The notes beneath the pieces were generated by a model that had not been told where the DNA came from, ran no database searches, and saw nothing but the letters and a program-made list of their open reading frames with translations. A program made the translations under genes and the position numbers. Shown here piece by piece: positions 26,316 through 34,432 of a stretch of DNA of 64,000 bases; positions within the stretch are counted from its first letter, which is position 1, and every line of letters starts with the position of its first letter. Source of the stretch: Streptomyces tsukubensis (GTDB lineage Bacteria; Actinomycetota; Actinomycetes; Streptomycetales; Streptomycetaceae); contig NZ_CP020700.1 of assembly GCF_003932715.1 (NCBI RefSeq), positions 6,656,501 to 6,720,500 on the forward strand. The letters run 5' to 3'.

Positions 26316-26691
26316 CGATCCGGAACACGAGCTGGAACTGACGTCCTCACTGGTCCCCCTCTTCGTCATCACCAACGGCTGGAACCTGCCGCCGGACCAC
26401 GAGTACGAACGCACCACCCTGATCTGCGCCCAGCCCGGCGCCGCGACCGCGGTACGGACCCTGTCCCCGGAAGCGCGCATCGTGATGGACCTGGTCGCCG
26501 AGGGCTTCCTGTCCGTCGCCGAGGTGGCGGGCCATACCCATCTGCCGCTCGGCATCGTGCGCATCCTGCTGGCGCAGCTGGAGGACGACGGTCTCATCCT
26601 GGTGAGGCAGCCGGTCCCGAGCGCCGAACGTGTCGACAGAGAACTGCTCAGCGCCGTGCTCGATGGCCTGAAATCCCGATTCGGAGCGTGA
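26308..26691 (+). CDS. cvnC: Conservon protein CvnC (DUF742)
   Basis: 127 residues, typical of DUF742 proteins. The N-terminal 'LVPLFVITNGWNLPPDHEYERTTLICAQPGA' and winged-helix-like 'LSPEARIVMDLVAEGFLSVAEVAGHTHLPLGIVRILLAQLEDDGLI' are family hallmarks. It begins 8 bp before the cvnB stop and ends 3 bp before cvnD. In conservons CvnC binds the CvnA/B/D complex; its biochemical action is not established. No membrane segment or enzyme motif is visible. Confidence 0.93.
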   Translation: MHDDPEHELELTSSLVPLFVITNGWNLPPDHEYERTTLICAQPGAATAVRTLSPEARIVMDLVAEGFLSVAEVAGHTHLPLGIVRILLAQLEDDGLILVRQPVPSAERVDRELLSAVLDGLKSRFGA

Positions 26692-26694
26692 TAC

Positions 26695-27255
26695 GTGTAC
26701 CTGGATCCAGGCGTCTCCACCGCGGTGAAGATCCTTGTGGTGGGACACTTCGGGGTCGGCAAGACCACCTGCATCGGCAGCATCTCCGAAATCGAGCCCC
26801 TCCAGACCGAGGAAGAGATCACCGAGGCCAGCGAGGGCTTCGACGATCTGTCGAGCACCCCCGACAAGACGACCACCACCGTCGCCATGGACTTCGGCCG
26901 GCTCACCCTCAGCGACCAGGTGGTGCTCTACCTCTTCGGGACCCCCGGACAGGAGCGCTTCAAGGAGATGTGGGAGGAGCTGTCCCGGGGAGCCCTGGGC
27001 GCGCTCGTCCTCGTCGACCCCGAACGGCTCTCCGAGTCCTTCCCGGTCCTGGACCTCGTGGAGAGTTTCGGACTGACGTACGCGATCGGCGTCAACCACT
27101 TCCAGACCCACCCGGCCTATCCGATGGAAGAGGTGCGCGAGGCCCTGAACCTCAGCGCGGACACCCCCGTCGTCGCCTGCGACGTCCGGGACCAGCGCTC
27201 GTCCGCCCAGGCCCTCATCACCCTCGTGAACCACCTACTCTCACTTCTCGACTAG
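26695..27255 (+). CDS. cvnD: Conservon small GTP-binding protein CvnD
   Basis: 186 residues beginning with GTG. Ras/MglA-like GTPase motifs: P-loop 'VVGHFGVGKTTCIGS' (16-30), switch I Thr run 'DKTTTTVAMDFG', switch II 'LFGTPGQERFKEMWEE', and the specificity region 'AIGVNHF', where Asn-His replaces the usual NKxD, as is common in CvnD. It is the output switch of the conservon; GTP binding is presumably controlled by CvnA and the double roadblock CvnB. A P450 gene follows after 10 bp, so it is part of the same transcript. Confidence 0.94.
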   Translation: MYLDPGVSTAVKILVVGHFGVGKTTCIGSISEIEPLQTEEEITEASEGFDDLSSTPDKTTTTVAMDFGRLTLSDQVVLYLFGTPGQERFKEMWEELSRGALGALVLVDPERLSESFPVLDLVESFGLTYAIGVNHFQTHPAYPMEEVREALNLSADTPVVACDVRDQRSSAQALITLVNHLLSLLD

Positions 27256-27265
27256 GAGACTCGGC

Positions 27266-28621
27266 ATGCAGCAGCACCCCGAATCCGGGATACCCGCCGG
27301 CTGCCCCGCGCACGGCAACGTCCCGCTCTACGGGCCCGCCTTCGGCTCCGACCCCGAGGGCCACTACGCCTCCCTGCGCGCCTTCGGGCCCAGTGCCCCC
27401 GTCGACATCGCCCCGGACGTCCAGGTCGAGCTGGTCACGAGCTACGACGCCGCCCTGTACATCCTCCAGAACCCGGCCACCTTCGTCCGGGACTCCCGCC
27501 GCTGGAACGCCGTCCACGAAGGGCGGCTGCCCGAGGACAGCCCCGCGGTGCCGATGATGGCGTACCGCCCCAACACGCTGTTCACCGACGGAGCGGCCCA
27601 CGCCCGGCTGCGCCAGGCCGTGACGGACAGTCTGGCCACGGTCAACGAGCTCCAGCTCGTCCGCCAGACCCAGCAGTCCGCCGCCTATCTGATCGGGCAG
27701 TTCGGCTCCGCGCCCGAGGGCCAGGCCGAGCTGATGGCCGACTACGCACAGCCGCTGCCCCTGCTGGTCTTCAGCGACCTGTTCGGCTGCCCGCCCGAGA
27801 TCGGCGACCGGGTCATCTCCGGGGTCACCGGAATCTTCAGCGGCACCCCGAACGCCGACCACATCCTCGGCGGCGCGATCACCGAGCTGATCGACCTCAA
27901 GCGGCGCCACCCCGGTGAGGACCTCACCACCCGGCTGATGAACCACCCCGCCCGGCTGACCGACGAGGAAGTGCTGCACCAGCTGGTGGTGCTGCTGTCC
28001 GGCGGTACGGCTCCGCTGGCCGCCGCCATCGGCACCAGCACCGCGCTCTATCTGGGCGAGTCCTGGCAGGCCGGCCTGCCGGTCGAGGACGCGGTCTCCC
28101 ACACCCTGTGGAACTACGCCCCGATCGCCAACTACGCGACGCACTTCCCGGTCCACGACGTCGAAATCGGCAACCGGACCATCCGGGCCAACGACCCGAT
28201 CACGATCTCCTTCGCGGCGGCCAACACCGATCCGCGGCTGACCGTGCACCGGGAGCAGCTCAGCGCGAAGGCCCATCTGGCCTTCGGCGCGGGCCCGCAC
28301 ACGTGCCCCGCGAAGGACCCGGCGTTCATGATCACGGTCGCCGCGGTCGAGTCGCTGCTGAACGGGCTGCCCGATGTCGAGATGCGCGTTCCGTTCAAGG
28401 ATCTGAACTGGGCGTCGTCGCCCTGGACCCGTACCCTGCTGGGACTTCCGATCCGCTTCACCCCGCGGGCCGCCGTTCCGCCGCGGACCGAGCCCGCGCA
28501 CGCCGTGCCCCGTCCGCACGCGGCCCCGCACCGGTCCGGAACCGCACAGGGGACGGCCCGTCAGCAGCAGCCAAAGGCGGGCCTTTTCAGCCGTTTCTTG
28601 GCGTGGACGAGGGGCGAGTGA
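27266..28621 (+). CDS. Conservon cytochrome P450 lacking ExxR (CYP157-like)
   Basis: 451 residues. P450 fold with heme loop 'FGAGPHTCPAKDPAF' (axial Cys347). The helix-K ExxR site is replaced by 'AVSHTLWNYAP' (Ser278, Trp282 at the Glu and Arg positions). The I-helix lacks the acid-alcohol pair ('LLSGGTAPLAAA'). CYP157 members from other conservons are known to lack ExxR as well, so the relation is likely. Such proteins may have altered chemistry or only a structural or regulatory role with the conservon GTPase. The C-terminal ~40 residues are basic/low complexity. It sits between cvnD and a second, normal P450. Confidence 0.9.
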   Translation: MQQHPESGIPAGCPAHGNVPLYGPAFGSDPEGHYASLRAFGPSAPVDIAPDVQVELVTSYDAALYILQNPATFVRDSRRWNAVHEGRLPEDSPAVPMMAYRPNTLFTDGAAHARLRQAVTDSLATVNELQLVRQTQQSAAYLIGQFGSAPEGQAELMADYAQPLPLLVFSDLFGCPPEIGDRVISGVTGIFSGTPNADHILGGAITELIDLKRRHPGEDLTTRLMNHPARLTDEEVLHQLVVLLSGGTAPLAAAIGTSTALYLGESWQAGLPVEDAVSHTLWNYAPIANYATHFPVHDVEIGNRTIRANDPITISFAAANTDPRLTVHREQLSAKAHLAFGAGPHTCPAKDPAFMITVAAVESLLNGLPDVEMRVPFKDLNWASSPWTRTLLGLPIRFTPRAAVPPRTEPAHAVPRPHAAPHRSGTAQGTARQQQPKAGLFSRFLAWTRGE

Positions 28622-28714
28622 CGTAAGTAACGTTTTGTAGTCCCTTGCTGACGGATGGAATTTGGACGGCATGGGTACTTATGGCGGCTGACCCTGCAGA
28701 AAGGATCCGTCACC

Positions 28715-29968
28715 GTGAAGGCCTGCCCTCCTTCTCCGGTCAGCCGCCGTACCGCCGTCACACTTTTCTCCCGACTACGGACCGCGAAGGGGCAGAGCAA
28801 CCCATATCCGATCTACACGGATCTCGGTTCGCTGGGGCCCGTTTTCCCAGCTCCGTGGGGTGGTCACATGATCACCGGGTTCGATCTCTGCGACGAAGTG
28901 CTACGCGACCGCGCATGGCTGGAACCCGACCGTCGCTGGCGTCGCCGCCAAGGCGGTGGAACCCGCTGGGACACGCCCTCGTCCACCGAGATGGGCTACA
29001 CCCTGCTGGTGCTCAACCCACCGGACCACACGCGGATGCGCCGCGTCTTCGGTTCCTTCGACCGCACCACAATCGGCCGGATCGGCGAGACGGTCGAGAC
29101 TGTGACCGGCGGACTGCTCGACTCCGTCGCCGACCGGGTGTACGGCGGCGGTGAGGCCGATCTGGTCGACCTGGTCTGCGAGGAGTTGCCGGTCCGCACC
29201 ATCGGTGCGTGGCTCGGTCTGCCCACCGCCGATCTGGCGCGGCTGCGCGAGCTCACCCACGACCAGGTCTTCACCCAGGAACTGCTGCCGTCCGCACGCC
29301 AGCTGGCGCTGTCCGACGCGGCGACTCCCGAGCTGCGGTCCTACTTCCGGAATCTGGTCCGGGAGCGGCGGGCCCGCCCCGGGGACGACCCCGTCTCCCG
29401 GTGGATTGCCGCCTGGGACGAAACGGAGCCCGACCCCGACCGCTCCGACGAAGCGGTCTACTACCTGACGCTGTCCGTCTTCCTCGCCGCCCTGGAGACC
29501 ACCTCCTCCCTGCTGTCCACCACGGTCCGGCTGCTGCTCGAACACCCCGAGTGGTGGGAGCGAATAGCGGCCGAGCCCGACTTGGCGCCCGGCTTCGTCG
29601 AGGAGACCCTCCGCTACGACCCGCCGACCCCGGTGGTCACCCGGGTCGCCCGTGACGACATGTCCCTCGGGGGCGTCGAGATGCGCCGGGACGAGGTGGT
29701 CCATCTGATGCTCGCGACGGCCAACCGCGACGCCGCGAAGCACGGGGACCCGCACCGGTTCGACCCGCTGCGCAAGCCGGGCGGCCATCTCGCCTTCGGG
29801 GGCGGCATCCACTACTGCCTGGGAGCACCGCTGGCCCGTCTCGAAGCCCAGACCGTACTCCGCCAACTCACCCAGCGCCTGCCCCGTCTCGCCCTCGCCC
29901 GCCGCCCGACCTGGGCGCCGAGGGTGGCGTTCCGGCGCCTGCTGAATCTGGATGTCGCCCTCGTATGA
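28715..29968 (+). CDS. Cytochrome P450, conservon-associated
   Basis: About 417 residues from GTG 28715 (AAAGGA upstream); an ATG at 28655 is in frame. All catalytic motifs are intact: I-helix 'VFLAALETTSSLL', ExxR in 'VEETLRYDPP' (Glu297-Arg300), and heme loop 'FGGGIHYCLGAPLARLE'. It is a soluble class I P450 needing ferredoxin and reductase from elsewhere. Paired P450s, one with ExxR and one without, are known in conservon loci (CYP154/CYP156 with CYP157). The 93-bp gap before it may hold its own promoter. The next gene starts in its stop codon. The substrate is unknown. Confidence 0.93.
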   Translation: MKACPPSPVSRRTAVTLFSRLRTAKGQSNPYPIYTDLGSLGPVFPAPWGGHMITGFDLCDEVLRDRAWLEPDRRWRRRQGGGTRWDTPSSTEMGYTLLVLNPPDHTRMRRVFGSFDRTTIGRIGETVETVTGGLLDSVADRVYGGGEADLVDLVCEELPVRTIGAWLGLPTADLARLRELTHDQVFTQELLPSARQLALSDAATPELRSYFRNLVRERRARPGDDPVSRWIAAWDETEPDPDRSDEAVYYLTLSVFLAALETTSSLLSTTVRLLLEHPEWWERIAAEPDLAPGFVEETLRYDPPTPVVTRVARDDMSLGGVEMRRDEVVHLMLATANRDAAKHGDPHRFDPLRKPGGHLAFGGGIHYCLGAPLARLEAQTVLRQLTQRLPRLALARRPTWAPRVAFRRLLNLDVALV

Positions 29969-30804
29969 CGACCATCAGCCGTACGCCCCACCCGATGGCG
30001 GACCCGGTATCCGGCCCGCCGCCCGAACCGGTATCCGGCCCGGTGCCCCAACCGCCGGGTGATCCGGCGCCCCTCCCCCTGCCGGCCGTTTCGGAGGACG
30101 GACCGGTGCTCCGCGTGGACCTCAACCCCGGGGGCGGCGAGAGCATCCTCGGAGTGGCCGCGCTCGACCGTCTCGTCACCCTCTTCGACACCCTCCACGA
30201 GCGGCCAGCTGTCCGCGCCGTCGTCCTGTCGTCGTCGGGTGACGACTTCAGCCTCGGCGGGGACCGCCGGGAGTACCAGGACGCCCTGGACACGGATCCC
30301 ACCGGAACGTCCCTGCGCCGCATCCTGGACCGCGGACACCGGCTCTGCCAGGCGCTGGAGAACAGCCATGCCGTGACGATCGCGCGTCTGCACGGCAGGG
30401 TCGTCGGCCAGGGGCTCGCCCTCGCCTCGTTCTGCGATCTGCGCGTGGCTGCGGACACCACCCGGTTCCGGCTGCCCGAACTCGGGCTGGGCATGCCACC
30501 GGCCTGGGGCGGCGTCCTGGGCCGGCTGATCTCGGAGGCGGGCGCGGCCCGGATCCGTGAACTCATGCTCACCAGCGAGGCCTTCGACGCCGGGACCGCG
30601 CGGGAGCTCGGTCTGCTGCACAAGGTCGCCCCGTACGACGGACTGGACGCCGCCGTCGCCGCCTGGACCCGCCCCATCTCCCGCCGCTCCGCGGAGGCCC
30701 TCACGCTGACCAAGCGGATGTTCGCCGGGTACGCGAGGGCGGACCGGACGGCCGATATCGGACTGCTGGACGCCCATCTCATGGCCGCTCAGCTGCGGCA
30801 GTAG
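29965..30804 (+). CDS. Enoyl-CoA hydratase/isomerase family protein
   Basis: 279 residues; start overlaps the P450 stop (ATGA). After a Pro-rich N-terminus containing a short duplication (PVSGPPPEPVSGPVPQPP), the crotonase core has 'VRAVVLSSSGDDFSLGGDRREYQ' (oxyanion hole region), 'ARLHGRVVGQGLALASFCDLRVAADTTRFRLPELGLGMPP' and 'FDAGTARELGLLHKVAP'. The usual catalytic Glu pair region reads GGVLGRLISEAG, so one Glu may be lacking. It could hydrate or isomerise a CoA thioester, or hydrolyse one. Its coupling to the conservon P450 is unusual and suggests a shared small-molecule pathway. Confidence 0.88.
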   Translation: MTTISRTPHPMADPVSGPPPEPVSGPVPQPPGDPAPLPLPAVSEDGPVLRVDLNPGGGESILGVAALDRLVTLFDTLHERPAVRAVVLSSSGDDFSLGGDRREYQDALDTDPTGTSLRRILDRGHRLCQALENSHAVTIARLHGRVVGQGLALASFCDLRVAADTTRFRLPELGLGMPPAWGGVLGRLISEAGAARIRELMLTSEAFDAGTARELGLLHKVAPYDGLDAAVAAWTRPISRRSAEALTLTKRMFAGYARADRTADIGLLDAHLMAAQLRQ

Positions 30805-30812
30805 CACGGGTA

Positions 30813-30851
30813 CGCCGGGTGGTGGGGGCATCCCGCTCCCGCCGCCCGGCG
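30813..30851. terminator. Hairpin between convergent genes
   Basis: CGCCGGGTGG (30813-30822) pairs with CCGCCCGGCG (30842-30851) with one G-U pair and a 19-nt loop. It lies in the 59-bp gap between the enoyl-CoA hydratase-like gene and the opposing NAD-kinase-like gene, so it likely terminates both. No T-run. Confidence 0.6.
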
Positions 30852-30863
30852 CCCACCCGAGCC

Positions 30864-31772
30864 TCAGACCAGCAGACGCAGCTTCAGCCCGGCGAGGCCC
30901 AGCCGGACCGTCTGGCCCCAGGTCAGTTCCAGGGCGTCGCTCTCGACACCGTCCCCGAACGCGACCAGACGGTCCGACTCCACCGTGAGCCGGAGCCGTT
31001 CGCCGTGGGCCAGGGCGCCCTCGATCAGGGAGGTGCCGGTGGCGGGCGACGGCCACGCCTCCCGGACGTACCAGATCAGCCGGGGGTCCGTCGGGGCCGG
31101 GAGGGCCGTCCCCCCGCCGCGCTCCCGCCACAGCGAACGCAGCCAGCCGGTCGCCCCCGTCCCCGTACCGACGAGCACACCGGAGGACGCCTGGACCTCC
31201 TCGGGGCCGGGCTCCCGCCCCCGTTCCGGGGTGCCCAGACGGTAGCGGGCCGTCTGATGGCCCGGTGCGCCGAGGTAGATCTCGTTGAGCGCGCAGAGCC
31301 GCTGGCCGTCGTCGGTGACCGCCTCCACCATGCTCAGCTCCTCGCACACCGCCCGGCCGGAGACCGCCGACGCCAGCAGTGCCGCCGTGTCCCCGGAGCC
31401 GTGGCGCACCAGCACTCCGAGGCCCCGGCCCGGTTCGGGGTCGACGCCGACCACGGGCTGACCGGTCAGATACTTCGCGGTGTTGGCCACCAGACCGTCC
31501 GCGCCGACCACCACGACCACGTCCTCGGGGCCGAAGAGGAAACGGTCGAGCTGCCCCCGCTCCACCCGCGCCCGGCGCCAGTTCAGCGGAATCCCCGCGG
31601 CCGTCCGGGCCAGCGCCCGCCGGGCCGTCTCGTGCCGTTCGGCGACCTCGGCGAGGCTCCGGCCCCGGGAGGAGAGGAAGAAGCCCGCCTGCCCCGCCGT
31701 GCCGTGCCGGGCCAGCAACTCCTCGTACTCCGTGGTCCGGTGGACCAGGACCGCCCGCGGGGCCAGGCTCAC
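30864..31772 (-). CDS. NAD kinase-like protein with altered GGDGT motif
   Basis: 302 residues. Compared with ATP-NAD kinases, the GGDGT loop reads 'VVVVGADGLVANTAKYL' and the second half keeps 'NEIYLG' and 'SSGVLVGTGTGATGWLRSL', which match the family NE and substrate-binding loops. The predicted role is phosphorylation of NAD or of another diacylglycerol/sphingosine-like substrate of the same superfamily, or simple nucleotide binding. The Asp of GGDG is retained but the second Gly is Ala and Thr is Leu, so activity is uncertain. It overlaps the SPFH gene upstream by 4 bp, indicating strict coupling to a membrane-scaffold protein. Confidence 0.75.
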   Translation of the reverse strand: MSLAPRAVLVHRTTEYEELLARHGTAGQAGFFLSSRGRSLAEVAERHETARRALARTAAGIPLNWRRARVERGQLDRFLFGPEDVVVVVGADGLVANTAKYLTGQPVVGVDPEPGRGLGVLVRHGSGDTAALLASAVSGRAVCEELSMVEAVTDDGQRLCALNEIYLGAPGHQTARYRLGTPERGREPGPEEVQASSGVLVGTGTGATGWLRSLWRERGGGTALPAPTDPRLIWYVREAWPSPATGTSLIEGALAHGERLRLTVESDRLVAFGDGVESDALELTWGQTVRLGLAGLKLRLLV

Positions 31773-32791
31773 GCCCCGGCCTCCCGCCCGTCGCCGCCGT
31801 CCCGGCCCAGCCTCGCCAGCAGACCCGTCAGCACATCCGGCGCGACGGTCAGACTGTCGATCCGCGGCAGGTTCTCCGCCAGCCGGGCGGCGGTCAGCGC
31901 CCGCAGCGCCGCCGGGTCGGCCCCGCCGTGCGCCCGCAGCCGGGCCGCCTCGGCCGCCGCCCGGGCCTCGCCGACCTCCCGCAGGGCCGCCGCCTCCGCC
32001 CCGGCGAGCCGTACCGTGCGCGCCGCCTCGGCCTCCGCCCGTACCGCATCGGCGGCCGCCTGCTCCTCGGCCTCCCGGCGGGCGTTGGCGCCCCGCTGCT
32101 CCACCAGACGCTCTTCCTGGCGGGCCAGTTCGATCCGGCTCGCCAGTTCGTTCTCGGCGATGGTGCGCTCCCGCTCGACGGCCACGGCCCGGCGTTCGTA
32201 CGTGGCCCGGTCGGCCTCCTGCTGGATGCGTTCGCGGGCCGGGGTGCGCAGCGCGCGCTCGACCTCCGGCTCCGGGCGGATCGCGATCACCCGCACCCCC
32301 ACCACCGTCAGCCCGGTCTCCGCCAGCCGGGATTCGGCGGCGAGCCCGGCCGCCATCCGCTCCCGTACCGCGGACACCCCGTCGACCAGGGCGGCGGCGA
32401 GCGGGGTACGGGAGAGCACGTCGAGAGCGTGCTGCTGGGCGGTCTCGGAGAGCAGGGTGGAGAGCTGCTCCAGCGGGGCGCCGCGCCAGACGCCCGTGTC
32501 CGGGTCGACGGAGAAGTCCAGCCGCTCGGCCGCGACGGCCGGATCACCGATCCGGTAGACGACGGTGGCCTGGACGGTCACGTCCTGGAAGTCGGCGGTC
32601 CTGGCGTGGAACGCCATGGACTCCTCGCGGTCTCCGACCGGGATCTCTTCGAGCGCGGCGGACAGGGCCCGGTACCAGAAGCCGAGACCCGGGCCGTCGT
32701 GGACGAGCCTGCCGCCGCGGTGGTGCCGGATGTGCGAGGTGGGCGCGGAGCGCAGATGGCGCCAGCCGAGTCGCCGGGTGATGTCGGCCAT
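31769..32791 (-). CDS. SPFH/band 7 domain protein
   Basis: About 340 residues from the ATG at 32791 (AAAGGGGGTTCCCGT upstream). Residues 1-170 form an SPFH/prohibitin domain ('QDVTVQATVVYRIGDPAVAAERLDFSVD', 'LTVVGVRVIAIRPEPEVERAL'), followed by a long Glu/Ala/Arg coiled coil ('QQEADRATYERRAVAVERERTIAENELASRI') and a short C-terminal domain. No N-terminal membrane helix is evident, unlike flotillin or stomatin. SPFH proteins oligomerise into membrane-associated cages. Coupling to a NAD-kinase-like protein suggests that enzyme is its client. A -35/-10 pair lies about 30 bp upstream. Confidence 0.88.
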   Translation of the reverse strand: MADITRRLGWRHLRSAPTSHIRHHRGGRLVHDGPGLGFWYRALSAALEEIPVGDREESMAFHARTADFQDVTVQATVVYRIGDPAVAAERLDFSVDPDTGVWRGAPLEQLSTLLSETAQQHALDVLSRTPLAAALVDGVSAVRERMAAGLAAESRLAETGLTVVGVRVIAIRPEPEVERALRTPARERIQQEADRATYERRAVAVERERTIAENELASRIELARQEERLVEQRGANARREAEEQAAADAVRAEAEAARTVRLAGAEAAALREVGEARAAAEAARLRAHGGADPAALRALTAARLAENLPRIDSLTVAPDVLTGLLARLGRDGGDGREAGA

Positions 32792-32818
32792 ACGGGAACC
32801 CCCTTTTCGTCCTCTTGA

Positions 32819-32846
32819 CATTAAGCTCCCCTTCGGTATTCGTCAA
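32819..32846 (-). promoter_or_regulatory. Probable promoter of the SPFH gene
   Basis: On the minus strand, TTGACG (32841-32846) and TTAATG (32819-32824) are separated by 16 bp, with the start codon 28 bp further on. The two ends form an inverted repeat CTTGAC/GTCAAG (32814-32819, 32842-32847). TTGACA-N16-TATTCG on the plus strand uses the same arms and could serve cobL. Confidence 0.5.
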
Positions 32847-32983
32847 GGTGACGAGATGGGGGCGTGGCTGCGGACTCGCGGGCCGAGTCCACCGGACCCG
32901 CCGCGCGAACGCGGGCACCGGGGCCCGGGATCCCGTACCCGAGCGGTATCGCGCAGGTCGGAGCCCCGTAGAGTGCCTCCCCG

Positions 32984-34432
32984 ATGCCCGTACGGACTCC
33001 GAGGTGCCGCGCAGTGACCCCCGCCCCACCCCCATCGACCGCCGCCGCCACGGTCGCGACCGCGGCCGTGACCGTCGTCGGCATCGGCGCCGACGGCTGG
33101 GACGGCGTCCCCGGCGCCCACCGGGCGGAGCTGCTCGACGCGGAGGTCCTCATCGGCGGTCCGCGCCAGCTCGGACTGCTGCCGCCGGAGTGCGCGGGGG
33201 AGCGGATCCCCTGGCCGTCGCCGCTCCGGCCCGCCGTACCCCGGCTGCTCGCCGCCCACTCCGGCCGCCGGATCGCCGTACTGGCCAGCGGCGACCCCAT
33301 GTTCTACGGCATCGGACGCGCCGTCACCGAAGTCCTCGGCGCCGGAGCCGCCCGGATCCTGCCGCACCCCTCCTCCGTCTCGTACGCCTGCGCCCGCCTC
33401 GGCTGGCCCGCCGAGGACATCGAGGTCGTCACGGTCGTGGGCCGTCCCACGGCCCGGATCGCGGCCGCCCTGCACCACGGCCGCCGGCTGCTGGTGCTGA
33501 GCGCGGGCGCCGCCACCCCCGGAGAGGTCGCCGCCCTGCTGCGGGACCGCGGTTTCGGGCCGAGCCCGATGCGGGTCCTGGAACGCCTCGGCGGCCCCGG
33601 GGAGCGGACGACCGATGCGGTGACCGCCGACGACTGGCCGGCCGAGGCCCCGCCGGGCGACCCGCTGAACATCGTCGCCGTCGCATGCCGCCGCGCCCCG
33701 GACGCCCTGCGCCTCGGCGCGGTACCCGGCCTGCCGGACGAGGCGTACGAACACGACGGCCAGCTCACCAAGCGGCACATCCGGGCCGTCACCCTCGGCG
33801 TGCTGGCCCCGGCCCCCGGCGAACTGCTGTGGGACGTCGGCGGCGGCTCCGGCTCCATCGCCGTGGAGTGGCTGCGGACCCATCCGTCCTGCCGGGCCGT
33901 CACCGTCGAACGCGATCCGGTGCGCGCCGAGCGCATCGTCCGCAACGCCGAACGGCTGGGCGTCCCCGGGCTGCGGGTGGTGACCGGCACGGCGCCCGGT
34001 GCCCTCGCCGGACTGCCCCGGCCGGACGCGGTGTTCATCGGCGGCGGACTCACCGCCCCCGGACTGCTGGAGGCCTGCTGGGAGGCGCTGCCGCCCGGCG
34101 GACGGCTGGTGGCCAACACGGTGACCCTGGAGTCCGAGGCACTGCTGGCCGCCGCCCACCGCCGCCACGGCGGCGAGCTGGTGCGGCTGGCGACGGCGCG
34201 CGCGGTGCCGGTCGGCGGTTTCACCGGCTGGCGGCAGGCGATGCCGGTGACCCAGTGGGCGGTGGAGAAGACCTCCCGTCCCGCCGACAAGACCGGGGCC
34301 GGGGCCGCGGCCCCGGGTGGCTCAGGGGCCTCCGACGAGCCCGGATCCTCGGCCGGAACAGGCAGTACGGCAGCAGCGCCGGAGACGGCAGTCACCGCGG
34401 GAGCGGCAGGAACGGCAGGAGCAGAGATATGA
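32984..34432 (+). CDS. cobL: Precorrin-6Y C5,15-methyltransferase (decarboxylating), CbiE-CbiT fusion
   Basis: 482 residues. The N-terminal CbiE domain (about 28-235: 'VTVVGIGADGWDGVP', 'VLASGDPMFYGIGRAV') is a tetrapyrrole methylase. The C-terminal CbiT domain (about 255-430: 'DVGGGSGSIAVEW', 'VFIGGGLTAPGLL') decarboxylates and methylates C15. The substrate is precorrin-6B in aerobic cobalamin synthesis. The last ~50 residues are a low-complexity Ala/Gly/Ser tail not typical of the family. The start is taken as ATG 32984, since TAGAGT ends 9 bp before it (possible leaderless promoter); GTG 33014 is an alternative. It overlaps cobM by 4 bp. Confidence 0.94.
   Translation: MPVRTPRCRAVTPAPPPSTAAATVATAAVTVVGIGADGWDGVPGAHRAELLDAEVLIGGPRQLGLLPPECAGERIPWPSPLRPAVPRLLAAHSGRRIAVLASGDPMFYGIGRAVTEVLGAGAARILPHPSSVSYACARLGWPAEDIEVVTVVGRPTARIAAALHHGRRLLVLSAGAATPGEVAALLRDRGFGPSPMRVLERLGGPGERTTDAVTADDWPAEAPPGDPLNIVAVACRRAPDALRLGAVPGLPDEAYEHDGQLTKRHIRAVTLGVLAPAPGELLWDVGGGSGSIAVEWLRTHPSCRAVTVERDPVRAERIVRNAERLGVPGLRVVTGTAPGALAGLPRPDAVFIGGGLTAPGLLEACWEALPPGGRLVANTVTLESEALLAAAHRRHGGELVRLATARAVPVGGFTGWRQAMPVTQWAVEKTSRPADKTGAGAAAPGGSGASDEPGSSAGTGSTAAAPETAVTAGAAGTAGAEI

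Noticed and set aside
28655..28714. Longer N-terminus of the second conservon P450 from ATG 28655
   Set aside because: The added residues do not resemble a P450 N-terminus and the GTG at 28715 has a better ribosome site.
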